DNA from: Streptoalloteichus tenebrarius
Lineage (GTDB): Bacteria; Actinomycetota; Actinomycetes; Mycobacteriales; Pseudonocardiaceae
Assembly (NCBI RefSeq): GCF_024171885.1
Contig: NZ_JAMTCP010000031.1
Span: 1 to 64,000 of the forward strand
DNA: 64,000 nt
Direction: 5' to 3'
Shown here: positions 9,753-17,805 of the stretch, piece by piece
Layout: each line of letters opens with the position of its first letter
How positions within the stretch are numbered: position 1 is the first letter of the stretch
The notes under the pieces: model-generated
Told to the model about the DNA's origin: nothing
The model's input: only the letters and a program-made list of their open reading frames with translations
The model's database searches: none
Made by a program: the position numbers and the translations under genes

Positions 9753-10898
9753 TCAGCGGGCCGCGCCCGCCGCGCGCAGGGCGTCGACCTCCTCGGGCGT
9801 GAAGCCCCAGTCGAGCAACGCGCTGGTCGTGTGCTGGCCCGGGTGGGGCGCGGGTCCGGCGACCTCGCCGGGGGTCCGCGACAGCCGGGGCGCGGGCGCC
9901 GGCTGCGGCATCCCCGCGACGTCGACGAACGCCGCGCGGGCCCGCAGGTGCGGGTGGTCGACCGCCTCGGCCGGGCTCAGCACCGGGGCGACGCACGCGT
10001 CGTGGGCGGCGAACACCTCGGCCCACTCGTCCCTGGTCCTGGTGGCGAACACGGCCGCGAGGCGGTCGCCCAGCGCGGGCCAGGCGGCCCGGTCGTGCCG
10101 GTCGGGCAGGTCCGCCCCGGTCAGGCCGAGCCCGGCGAGCAGCGCCGCGTAGAACTGGGGCTCCAGCGCGCCCACGGCCACGTAACGACCGTCAGCGCAG
10201 GTGTAGCAGCGGTAGAAGGGCGCCGCGCCGTCCAGCAGGTTGCCCTCCCGCTGGTCACGCCACATCCCGGCGGCGCGGAAGCCGTGGAGCATGGCGGTGA
10301 GCAGGACCGAGCCCTCCACCATGGCGGCGTCGACGACCTGGCCCCTCCCGGAGCGCTCCCGCTCCCACAACGCGGCCAGGACCCCCGCGACCAGCACCAT
10401 CCCGCCGCCGCCGAAGTCCGCGACGTAGTTCAGCGGGGGCACGGGCGGCGCGTCGGCCGGCCCGACCGGCCACAGCGCCCCGGAGATCGCCAGGTAGGTG
10501 ATGTCGTGCCCGGCGACCGGCGCGAGCGGGCCGTCCTGGCCGTAGCCGCTGAGCCGCCCGTAGACGAGGCGGGGGTTGCGGGCGAGGCAGACGTCCGGGC
10601 CGAGCCCCAGGCGCTCGCAGACCCCTGGCCGGAACCCCTCGACCAGCACGTCCGCCCGCTCGACCAGGCGCAGCACGGCGGCCACGCCGTCGGGGTGCTT
10701 GAGGTCGACGGCCACCGAACGGCGGCCCCGCGCCAGCGGGTCGGGCGGCGGGGCGGCCGGCGGGTCCGCCGGCACGTGGGCCGCCCGGTCGACCCGCAGG
10801 ACCTCCGCCCCCATGTCGGACAGCACCGTGCAGGCGAACGGAGCCGGCGCGAGGCTCGCGATCTCCACCACCCGCAGTCCGCGCAACGGTCCTGGCAC
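9753..10898 (-). CDS. CaiB/BaiF-family protein, probable alpha-methylacyl-CoA racemase
   Basis: 381 residues with the class III CoA-transferase fold: N-terminal GLRVVEIASLAPAPFACTVL, SVAVDLKHPDG and LVEGFRPGV, and GRGQVVDAAMVEG in the second half. The stretch GHDITYLAISGALWPVG followed by VADFGGGGM matches the racemase subgroup, where a His and an Asp in these positions perform alpha-proton exchange; true transferases use an Asp elsewhere. It would convert (2R)- to (2S)-methyl-branched acyl-CoA so that beta-oxidation can proceed. It lies 19 nt downstream of the acyl-CoA dehydrogenase, consistent with one operon. A CoA transferase remains the alternative. Confidence 0.85.
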   Translation of the reverse strand: MPGPLRGLRVVEIASLAPAPFACTVLSDMGAEVLRVDRAAHVPADPPAAPPPDPLARGRRSVAVDLKHPDGVAAVLRLVERADVLVEGFRPGVCERLGLGPDVCLARNPRLVYGRLSGYGQDGPLAPVAGHDITYLAISGALWPVGPADAPPVPPLNYVADFGGGGMVLVAGVLAALWERERSGRGQVVDAAMVEGSVLLTAMLHGFRAAGMWRDQREGNLLDGAAPFYRCYTCADGRYVAVGALEPQFYAALLAGLGLTGADLPDRHDRAAWPALGDRLAAVFATRTRDEWAEVFAAHDACVAPVLSPAEAVDHPHLRARAAFVDVAGMPQPAPAPRLSRTPGEVAGPAPHPGQHTTSALLDWGFTPEEVDALRAAGAAR

Positions 10899-10917
10899 GC
10901 CGCGTCCTCCCCCCGCG

Positions 10918-12066
10918 TCAGCCGAGCATCGCCCGGCCGACGATCTCCTTCATGATCTCCGACGTCCCGGCGTAGATCCGCTGCACCCGCGCGTCGGCGT
11001 AGGCCCGGCAGACCGGGTGCTCCCACATGAAGCCCATGCCGCCGTGGATCTGCACGGCCTCGTCGACCACCCGGCCCAGCACCTCGCTGGCGAACAGCTT
11101 GGCCTCGGCCGCGTCCGCCGGTCCGAGGTCGCCGGCCTCGTGCGCGAGCACGCAGCGGTCGACGAACGCCAGCGCCACGTCGACCTCGGTGCGCATCTGG
11201 GCGAGCCGGAACCGGATGTCCTGGAACTTCGCCAGCGGTCGGCCGAACGCCTCCCTCCGCCGCGCGTGCTCCACGGCGAGCCGCAACGCGGCCTCGGCTC
11301 CCGCGACGCAGCCGGCGGCCACGGTCAGCCGCTCCTGCGCGAACATTCCCATGATCGCGCCGAAGCCCTGGGCCGGGTCGCCGAGCACCGCGTCGGGGCC
11401 GACCCGCACCCCGTCGAAGAACAACTCGGCGGTGTCCTGCGAGCGCATGCCGAGCTTGTCCAGCTTGCGGCCGCGCGCGAACCCTGGGGCCCCCGACTCG
11501 ACGAGGAACAGCCCGACCGCGTGCCGCTGCTCGGGATCGGTGCGGGCGGCCACGATCACCAGGTCCGCGTGCACGCCGTTGGAGATGAACGTCTTCGAGC
11601 CGGTGATCACCCAGTGGTCGCCGTCCCGCTCCGCCCTGGTCGTCATGCCGGCCACGTCGGACCCGGTGCCCGGCTCGGTGATCGCGAGGGCGAGCACCAC
11701 GTCGCCGCTGACCGCGCCGGGCAGCCAGCGGTCGCGCTGCTCGGGGGTGCCGTGCGCGGCCAGGTAGGGCGCGACGACGGCGGAGTGCAGCGGGATGGCC
11801 AGCCCGGTCTCGCCGATCGCCGCCAGCTCCTCGATCAGCACCTGCTCGTAGCGGAACCCGGTGAGCCCCAGCCCGCCGTGCCGTTCGTCGGCCCACGGCA
11901 GCAGGAAGCCGTGCTTGCCGGCCGACCGCCAGACCTCCCGGTCGACGATGCCCTCGGCCAGCCAGCGTTCCTGGTGCGGGACCACCTCCCGCTGGAGGAA
12001 GCCGCGGAAGGCCGAGCGGTACTCCTCGTGCCCAGGCTCGTAGTGCACACGCCGCACGTCGATCAC
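10918..12066 (-). CDS. acyl-CoA dehydrogenase
   Basis: 382-residue FAD enzyme for the first step of fatty acyl-CoA beta-oxidation. Signatures: ALAITEPGTGSDVAGM (FAD/substrate segment), WVITGSKTFISNG, the RREAFGRPLAKFQDIRFRLA helix and the C-terminal QIHGGMGFMWEHPVCRAYADA with IYAGTSEIMKEIV. The Glu of the last motif is near the usual catalytic-base position of one subfamily, though assignment needs alignment. Substrate chain length cannot be read from sequence. It precedes the racemase-like gene in the same orientation; the 124-bp upstream gap separates it from the divergent AraC-type regulator and would hold both promoters. Confidence 0.93.
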   Translation of the reverse strand: MIDVRRVHYEPGHEEYRSAFRGFLQREVVPHQERWLAEGIVDREVWRSAGKHGFLLPWADERHGGLGLTGFRYEQVLIEELAAIGETGLAIPLHSAVVAPYLAAHGTPEQRDRWLPGAVSGDVVLALAITEPGTGSDVAGMTTRAERDGDHWVITGSKTFISNGVHADLVIVAARTDPEQRHAVGLFLVESGAPGFARGRKLDKLGMRSQDTAELFFDGVRVGPDAVLGDPAQGFGAIMGMFAQERLTVAAGCVAGAEAALRLAVEHARRREAFGRPLAKFQDIRFRLAQMRTEVDVALAFVDRCVLAHEAGDLGPADAAEAKLFASEVLGRVVDEAVQIHGGMGFMWEHPVCRAYADARVQRIYAGTSEIMKEIVGRAMLG

Positions 12067-12190
12067 CTCCGGTCGCCGTCTGGCACGCTAGGCCCACCCG
12101 GCGGCCGTCGCCCATGGCGTCGCCGCTCGATCCGGGTGACCGCAGCGGTCACACCCGGCCCTGTCCTGGCGTCCCGGCGAGCACGAGGCG

Positions 12191-13228
12191 ATGACGACCC
12201 GCACGATCGCGATCCACCACGTCACCGCGGCGCTGCGCGGGGCGCGGCGCCGCGGCCTGGCCGTCGACGCGCTGCTCACGGCGGCGGGGATCGCCCCGGT
12301 GTTGTTGTCCCAACCGAGGGCGAGGGTGACGCCGGACCAGTTCGCCAGGCTGGTCAAGAAGTTGTGGGACGCGTTGGACGACGAGTTCCTCGGCTTCGGC
12401 GCGGTCCGCGGCCGTCGGGGGACCTTCGCGACGATGGGGCTGCTCGCGGTGCACAGCCCCGACCTGGGCACGGCCCTGCGGCGGGCGTCCGCGTTCTACG
12501 CGTTGTTCGCCGACGAGGAGCCCGTGCGCCTGGACGTCGAGGGCGACACCGCCCGCCTGGTCACGCGTCTGTCCATGGTGGACGATCCAGAGCACTTCCT
12601 CACCGAGTCGGTGCTGGTGATCGCGCACCGCTTCGCCAACTGGCTCGTGCGGACCCGGATCCCCCTGCTGCTGGCGGAGTTCGACTACCCGCAGCCGGCG
12701 CACCGCGCCGAGTACGACCTCATCTTCGGCTGCCCGCAGGAGTTCGGGGCGCCGCGCACGGCGATCAGCTTCGCCGCCACCCACCTCGACCGCCCGGTGT
12801 TGCAGGACGAGGCGAGCCTCGCCGGGTTCCTCCACCGCTCCCCCGCCGACCTGCTGGCGCGCCGCGACTACGGCAGCACGACGGGCGCCCGCGTGCACAC
12901 CCTGCTGGCCAGGGCGGTGCACGCGGGCGCGGCCGGCCCCGGCGGCGCGGGGCTCCCCGGCCTGGAGCAGGTGGCCACGCGGCTGTCGGTCAGCCCGCAG
13001 ACCCTGCGGCGCCAGCTCCGCGAGGAGGGCACGGCGTTCAGCCGCATCAAGGACCAGGTCCGCAGGGACGCCGCCGTGGCGGCCCTGGTCGCCGGGCGGG
13101 AGTCGATCGAGGAGCTGGCGGTCCGGCTCGGGTTCTCCGAGGCCAGCGCGTTCCACCGCGCGTTCCGCCGGTGGACGGGCGCCAGCCCCGGCTCGTACCG
13201 GGCCTCCCGCTCCCCCGCGCCCCGCTGA
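12191..13228 (+). CDS. AraC-family transcriptional regulator
   Basis: 345 residues. The N-terminal 200 residues resemble the arabinose-binding-like domain of OruR/ArgR-type AraC proteins (ITAALRG...LLTAAGI, then a DEEPVRLDVEGDTARLV beta segment). The C-terminal HTH region (about 245-340) has VATRLSVSPQTLRRQLREEG, then IEELAVRLGFSEASAFHRAF with the RRWTGASPGSYR ending typical of AraC. It is divergent from the acyl-CoA dehydrogenase/racemase operon and convergent with the FadB-thiolase operon, so control of this fatty acid degradation cluster is a reasonable inference. The ligand is unknown. Confidence 0.9.
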   Translation: MTTRTIAIHHVTAALRGARRRGLAVDALLTAAGIAPVLLSQPRARVTPDQFARLVKKLWDALDDEFLGFGAVRGRRGTFATMGLLAVHSPDLGTALRRASAFYALFADEEPVRLDVEGDTARLVTRLSMVDDPEHFLTESVLVIAHRFANWLVRTRIPLLLAEFDYPQPAHRAEYDLIFGCPQEFGAPRTAISFAATHLDRPVLQDEASLAGFLHRSPADLLARRDYGSTTGARVHTLLARAVHAGAAGPGGAGLPGLEQVATRLSVSPQTLRRQLREEGTAFSRIKDQVRRDAAVAALVAGRESIEELAVRLGFSEASAFHRAFRRWTGASPGSYRASRSPAPR

Positions 13229-13254
13229 AGCCACACGGGGTCGCGGGGCGCGGG
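13214..13254. terminator. bidirectional hairpin between araC-type and fadB-like genes
   Basis: Perfect 12-bp arms CCCGCGCCCCGC (13214-13225) and GCGGGGCGCGGG (13243-13254) flank a 17-nt loop. The first arm overlaps the last codons of the regulator. No U tract follows. Confidence 0.65.
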
Positions 13255-13265
13255 AGACGTGGCGG

Positions 13266-15422
13266 TCAGAACGGCTTGTCCGCCGCGGCCCGCTCCCGCA
13301 GCAGGGCGGGAGGGGCGAACCGCTCCCCGTGCGCGGCGGCCAGCTCGTCGGCGCGGGCGACGAACGCCGACAGCCCGTAGCCGTTGACGAACTGGAGCAC
13401 GCCCCCGGTCCACGGCGGGAACCCGATGCCCATGATGCTGCCGACGTTGGCGTCCGCCACGGAGGTCAGCACGCCGTCCTCCAGGCACCGCACGGCCTCC
13501 AGGGCCTGGACGAACAGCAGCCGGTCCCGCAGCTCCCGCCCGTCCACGTCGTCGCGCTCCGGCCGGTGGAACCGGGTCGTCAGCTCCGGCCACAACCGTT
13601 TCGGCCCGTCCTGCGGGTAGTCGTAGAAGCCCGCGCCGGCGGCCCGCCCCGCGCGGCCCAGCTCGTTGACCATCAGGTCGATGACCGGGAACGCGGGGTG
13701 GTCGGGCAGCGCCCTCCCCTCGGCGGCGAGGTCGGCGGCGGTCTGCTCCCTGATGTGCCACATCAGCGACAGGGACACCTCGTCGGAGACCGCCAGCGGG
13801 CTGACCGGGAACCCGGCCAGCCTGGCCTGGTTCTCGACCAGCGCGGGACGCACCCCCTCCGCCACCATCGCCACCCCCTCGGTGGCGTAGGTGCCGAACA
13901 CCCGGGAGGTGAAGAAGCCCCTGCCGTCGTTGACGACGATCGGCGTCTTGCCGATCCGGCGCACGTAGTCGAACGCCGTCGCCAGCGCCTCGTCCCCGCT
14001 GTCGCGTCCCCGGATGATCTCGACGAGCGGCATCTTCGGGACGGGAGAGAAGAAGTGCAGTCCGCAGAACCGCTCCGGCCGCCGCACCGCCGTGGCGAGA
14101 CCGGTGATCGGCAACGTCGAGGTGTTGGAGGTGACGACCGCGTCCGGGCGGGTCTCCGCCACCACCTCCTCGGCCGCGGCGAGCACCGCGTTCTTCAGTT
14201 CACGGTTCTCCGGCACGGCCTCGATCACCAGGTCACAGCCGGCCAGGTCGGCGTCGGACCCGGTGGGCGTGATCCTGGCCAGCACGGCGTCCCGCTCCGC
14301 CCCGGCCAGCCGGCCGGCCTCGACCGACTCCGCCAGCTCACCGGCGATCCTGGCGAGGCCGCGCTCGGCGACCTCGGCGGAGACGTCCTTGAGCACGACC
14401 TCGATCCCGGCCTCGGCGGTGACCCGCGCGATGCCGGCGCCCATCATCCCCGAGCCGAGCACGCCGACCCGGCGCACGGCCCGCTCCGGCACGCCGGCCG
14501 GGCGGGACCGCCCTGCGTTGACCTCGTTGAGCTGGAACCAGAACGCGGTGATCATGTTCTTGGCGACCTGCCCCGAGACCAGGTCCGCGAAGTAGCGCGT
14601 CTCGATCCGCTGCGCGGTGTCGACGTCCACCGCCATGCCCTCCACGGCCGCCGCGAGGATCCGCTCCGGCGCGGGCAGCGTGCCGTGGGTCCGCTTCCGC
14701 AGCATCGCCGGCGCGGCCGCCGTCACCTGCCGCACGACGGGGTCGTCCAGCCCGCCCCCGGGGATCGCGTACCCCGGGGTGTCCCAGGGCTGCCGGGCGT
14801 CCCGGTTGGCCGCGATCCACTCCTTCGCCCGGTCCAGCCCGGTCGCCACGTCGGGCGCCAGCTCGTGCAGCAGCCCAGCCCGCAGCGCGCGGCCCGGCCG
14901 CAGGCGTTTTCCCTCCAGCAACAGGGGAAGCGCCGCCGCGAGGCCGAGCAGGCGCACGTACCGGGTGACCCCGCCGCCGGCGGGCAACAGGCCGAGCATC
15001 ACCTCGGGCAGGCCGACCCGCAGCTCCGGATCGTCCACGCAGATCCGGTGGTGACAGGCCAACGCCAACTCGAACCCACCACCCAACGCGGAACCGTTGA
15101 GCAGGGCGACGACCGGACGCCCCAGCGTCTCCAGACGCCGCAACAGGCCCTTGAACCCGTCCAGCTCGGCGGTCAGCCTCGGCACGTGCTCGTCGGTGAC
15201 CGCCAGCATCTCGTCGAGGTCGGCGCCGGCCAGGAAGGTGCGTTTCGCCGAGGTGAGCACCACCCCCGCGATCTCGTCCCGTTCCGCCTCCAGCCGCTCG
15301 ACCGTCGCGGCGAAGGCCGCCCGGAACGCGGCGTCGAGGGTGTTCGCCGACCGGCCCGGCGCGTCCATCGTCAGAACGACGACGTCGCGCGCGTCCCGTT
15401 CCCACCGGAAGATCTCGCTCAT
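13266..15422 (-). CDS. FadB-like 3-hydroxyacyl-CoA dehydrogenase/enoyl-CoA hydratase
   Basis: 718-residue two-domain enzyme for the middle steps of beta-oxidation. The hydratase half has an oxyanion-hole segment TFLAGADLDEML, the GGGFELALACHHRI loop and GLPEVMLGLLPAGGG with the catalytic Glu positions. The dehydrogenase half starts near residue 325 with the NAD motif VGVLGSGMMGAGIA, then VIEAVPE, SNTSTLPIT, the catalytic His in GLHFFSPVPKMPLVEI, and GFFTSRV. The reading frame stays open upstream to 16316, but ATG 15422 is preceded by CTGAGGGGGCTGGCG and starts with the conserved hydratase N-terminus, so I take it as the start. It lies 11 nt after the thiolase stop, forming the usual fadAB-type pair. 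Confidence 0.93.
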   Translation of the reverse strand: MSEIFRWERDARDVVVLTMDAPGRSANTLDAAFRAAFAATVERLEAERDEIAGVVLTSAKRTFLAGADLDEMLAVTDEHVPRLTAELDGFKGLLRRLETLGRPVVALLNGSALGGGFELALACHHRICVDDPELRVGLPEVMLGLLPAGGGVTRYVRLLGLAAALPLLLEGKRLRPGRALRAGLLHELAPDVATGLDRAKEWIAANRDARQPWDTPGYAIPGGGLDDPVVRQVTAAAPAMLRKRTHGTLPAPERILAAAVEGMAVDVDTAQRIETRYFADLVSGQVAKNMITAFWFQLNEVNAGRSRPAGVPERAVRRVGVLGSGMMGAGIARVTAEAGIEVVLKDVSAEVAERGLARIAGELAESVEAGRLAGAERDAVLARITPTGSDADLAGCDLVIEAVPENRELKNAVLAAAEEVVAETRPDAVVTSNTSTLPITGLATAVRRPERFCGLHFFSPVPKMPLVEIIRGRDSGDEALATAFDYVRRIGKTPIVVNDGRGFFTSRVFGTYATEGVAMVAEGVRPALVENQARLAGFPVSPLAVSDEVSLSLMWHIREQTAADLAAEGRALPDHPAFPVIDLMVNELGRAGRAAGAGFYDYPQDGPKRLWPELTTRFHRPERDDVDGRELRDRLLFVQALEAVRCLEDGVLTSVADANVGSIMGIGFPPWTGGVLQFVNGYGLSAFVARADELAAAHGERFAPPALLRERAAADKPF

Positions 15423-15433
15423 CGCCAGCCCCC

Positions 15434-16636
15434 TCAGACCCGCTCGACCACGGTCGCCACGCCCATGCCCGCCCCGACGCACAGGGTCGCCAACCCGGTG
15501 GTCAGGTCCCGGCGCTCCAGCTCGTCCAGCAGCGTGCCGACAAGCACGCAGCCGGTCGCGCCGAGCGGGTGGCCGAGAGCGATCGCGCCGCCGTTGACGT
15601 TCACCCGGTCCTCGTCCACGCCGGTGTCCCTGAGGAACTTCAGCACCACGGCGGCGAAGGCTTCGTTGACCTCGAACAGGTCGATGTCGCCGAAACCCAT
15701 GCCCGCCCTGGCCAACGCGCGGCGCGCGGCCGGGGCGGGACCGGTCAGCATGATCGTGGGCTCCGTGCCGACCACGGCGGTGGCCAACACCCTGGCCCTC
15801 GGCCGCGCGCCGATCCGCTCCGCGGCCGCGGCGGAGCCGACCAGCAGGGCGGCGGCCCCGTCGACGATCGCCGACGAGTTGCCCGCGGTGTGCCGGTGCT
15901 CGATCCGCTCCACCATCGGATACCGGTCGACGGCCACGGCGTCGAACCCGGCGGCGCCCACGCCGGCGAAGCTGGGCGCGAGCCCGGCCAGGGACTCCAC
16001 CGTGGTCTCCGGCCGGATCGCCTCGTCCTCCTTGAGCAGGACCGCGCCGAGCCGGTCGACCACCGGCACCAGCGAGCGGTCGAACCGCCCCGCCGCCCGC
16101 GCGGCGGCGGCCCGCTGGTGCGACCGCGCGGCGTAGGCGTCCAGCTCCGCGCGGCCGAATCCCTCCATGGTGGCGATCAAATCGGCGGAGACGCCCTGCG
16201 GCACGAATCCGGTCGCCAGGTTCAGCTCGGGGTCGCCGTACCAGGCGCCGCCGTCGGAGCCCATCGGCACCCGCGACATCGACTCCGAGCCGCCGGCGAC
16301 CACCAGGTCCTCCCACCCGGACGCGACCTTCGCCGCCGCCAGGTTCACCGCCTCCAGCCCCGAGGCGCAGAACCGGTTCACCTGCACGCCGGGCACGTCG
16401 ACGTCCCAGCCCGCGTGCAGCACGGCGGCGCGGGCGATGTCAGCGCCCTGCTCGCCCACCGGGGTCACACAGCCCCACACCACGTCGTCGACCAGGCCGG
16501 TGTCCAGCTCGACGCACTCGGCGAGCCCGCGCAACGCGGTCGCCGCCAGTTCCACGGGTTTGACGCTGTGCAGCGCGCCGCGCTTGCCCTTGCCACGCGG
16601 GGTGCGCACCGCGTCCAGAATGAACGCATCGCCCAT
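15434..16636 (-). CDS. acetyl-CoA C-acyltransferase (thiolase)
   Basis: 400-residue thiolase, the last step of beta-oxidation. Active-site features: acylated Cys in [12 protein letters not shown] (about residue 90), [22 protein letters not shown] with the catalytic His, and the second Cys in [11 protein letters not shown]. Start ATG 16636 gives the usual [16 protein letters not shown]-terminus. It is the first gene of a two-gene operon with the FadB-like gene. The 110 bp upstream separate it from the terminal repeat of the CRISPR locus. Confidence 0.95.
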   Translation of the reverse strand: MGDAFILDAVRTPRGKGKRGALHSVKPVELAATALRGLAECVELDTGLVDDVVWGCVTPVGEQGADIARAAVLHAGWDVDVPGVQVNRFCASGLEAVNLAAAKVASGWEDLVVAGGSESMSRVPMGSDGGAWYGDPELNLATGFVPQGVSADLIATMEGFGRAELDAYAARSHQRAAAARAAGRFDRSLVPVVDRLGAVLLKEDEAIRPETTVESLAGLAPSFAGVGAAGFDAVAVDRYPMVERIEHRHTAGNSSAIVDGAAALLVGSAAAAERIGARPRARVLATAVVGTEPTIMLTGPAPAARRALARAGMGFGDIDLFEVNEAFAAVVLKFLRDTGVDEDRVNVNGGAIALGHPLGATGCVLVGTLLDELERRDLTTGLATLCVGAGMGVATVVERV

Positions 16637-16746
16637 GCGCCGAAGCTAGGGCCGACGCGTCCTCCCCACCCATGACCTGAGCGCTCGCCTTGGCTGACCT
16701 CCCCGGCCCGTCCCAACCGGTGGTGAAGAAGTTCCAGCCGCTAGCG

Positions 16747-17139
16747 GACCCACCCCCGCGTGCGCGGGGAAGACATCCGTCAGGTCAGGTGGTCGAACTC
16801 TCCGGCCGACTCACCCCCGCGTACGCGGGGAAGACGGGCTCGCTCCGTTTCTGGGCGTGGTGGTCGACGACTCACCCCCGCGTACGCGGGGAAGACCATC
16901 CCGCCGCTGGCGGAGCTGCCGGTGAACATGACTCACCCCCGCGTGTGCGGGAAAGACCAAAACCAGCACGTCACTGACAGTCCGGTCACCGACTCACCCC
17001 CGCGTGCGCGGGGGGACGACACAAGCCGCGCCCGGACCCGCGAGTCGGTGGATCACCCCGGCGTGTGCGGGGGAAGACCAGGGCCTGAGCGCGTTTCTGA
17101 CGGACGGAACGGACTCACCCCCGCGTGCGCGGGGAAGAC
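16747..17139 (-). CRISPR. CRISPR array A: seven repeats, six spacers (type I-E-like)
   Basis: Repeats start at 16747, 16808, 16869, 16930, 16991, 17051 and 17112; spacing is 61 bp except once 60, which fits 29-bp repeats with 32-bp spacers of type I-E. Read on the minus strand, the repeat has the I-E shape GTCTTCCCCGCG...CGCGGGGGTGAGTC. That orientation is inferred from family resemblance and from the leader lying at the high-coordinate end. Repeats decay strongly: 16747 has CC for CT, 16808 and 16869 carry GTACGC, 16930 has GTGTGCGGGAAAGAC, 16991 ends GGGGGGACG and 17051 has lost one base and gained another. Only 17112, next to the leader, is consensus. Spacers show no obvious match inside the window. 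Confidence 0.95.
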
Positions 17140-17279
17140 CCTTCGCGACCTGGGCTAAGACAAGGCCGTTACCGTTTCTTGATCTCGCGCGGGGCGAGCT
17201 GGGTCTGTGGTCATGGCTCCAGGAAGCACCATCGCCGGGGAATGAGGGCCACGCAGTGGCCAAGCTGCCCCAACACCTG
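17140..17279 (-). promoter_or_regulatory. CRISPR leader copy L1 (internal leader)
   Basis: A 140-nt non-repeat interval directly adjoining repeat 17112, almost the same as 17555-17694 (12 differences by my count, no gaps). Both contain a palindrome GGCCAC-GCA-GTGGCC (here 17247-17261), and both end next to a perfect repeat with ACCTGG(G/A)CTAAGACAAGG just inside. Position, length and duplication in the same place relative to repeats make it a leader, which would hold the pre-crRNA promoter and the spacer integration site. Seven of the 12 differences cluster at about 17216-17238. Confidence 0.75.
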
Positions 17280-17554
17280 GACTCACCCCTCCCCGCGTGC
17301 GCGGGGAAGACGGCCGCGTCCACCCGCGCCGCGAGGTCCACGGCGACTCACCCCCGCATGCGCGGGGAAGACTTCACGGCTGATCACTGGCCAGCCCCCG
17401 TTGAGACTCACCCCCGCGTGCGCGGGGAAGACTGAGGACGCGCAGATGACGGCGGCGTCGCCGTGGACTCACCCCCGCGTGCGCGGGGAAGACACGGCAG
17501 ATCTCGACGAGCGATACCCGAACGTGGACTCACCCCCGCGTGCGCGGGGAAGAC
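17280..17554 (-). CRISPR. CRISPR array B: five repeats, four spacers
   Basis: Repeats start at 17280, 17345, 17405, 17466 and 17527. The three nearest leader L2 (17405, 17466, 17527) are identical consensus copies; 17345 has one change (GCATGC) and the leader-distal copy at 17280 carries a 4-nt insertion giving CACCCCTCCCCGCG. This gradient, fresh at the leader and worn at the far end, is what an acquiring array shows. Spacers are 32-33 nt. Confidence 0.95.
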
Positions 17555-17694
17555 CCTTCGCGACCTGGACTAAGACAAGGCCGTTACCGGTTCTTGATCT
17601 CGCGCAGGGCGAGCTGGGTCTGTGGTCATGGCCTCATAAAACACGATCGGCGGGGAATGAGGGCCACGCAGTGGCCAAGCTGCCCCATGACCTG
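17555..17694 (-). promoter_or_regulatory. CRISPR leader copy L2
   Basis: Second 140-nt leader-like copy, adjoining the perfect repeat at 17527. It includes the palindrome GGCCAC-GCA-GTGGCC at 17662-17676 and an AT-richer patch (CATAAAACACGAT, about 17634-17646) that L1 lacks. As the leader of the array with intact repeats, it is the more likely active promoter and integration site. Confidence 0.75.
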
Positions 17695-17786
17695 GACTCC
17701 CCCTCCCCGCGTGTGTGGGGAGGACCTGCACCGCCGGCCGCTGTTCGAGCGGCATGGGGACCCACCCTCGCGCCCGGCGGGCACGC
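17695..17786 (-). CRISPR. degenerate CRISPR remnant C: two worn repeats and one spacer
   Basis: The repeat at 17695-17725 reads GACTCCCCCTCCCCGCG then GTGTGGGGAGGAC and shares the TCCC insertion with the repeat at 17280. After a spacer-sized gap, 17759-17786 resembles the first half of a repeat (GACCCACCCTCGCG). It ends 20 bp before the stop codon of the RNA methyltransferase gene. It looks like the tail of a third module whose leader is lost. Confidence 0.6.
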
Positions 17787-17805
17787 CGTCGGTACCCGAT
17801 CAGGT

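Noticed and set aside
15423-16316. 893-bp upstream extension of the FadB-like frame
   Set aside because: It overlaps the thiolase gene entirely, lacks family sequence, and a good ribosome binding site precedes ATG 15422.
17140-17694. Duplicated 140-nt sequence as an insertion sequence or small RNA gene
   Set aside because: It has no terminal inverted repeats or coding content and lies exactly between repeats in leader position, so a CRISPR leader explains it better.
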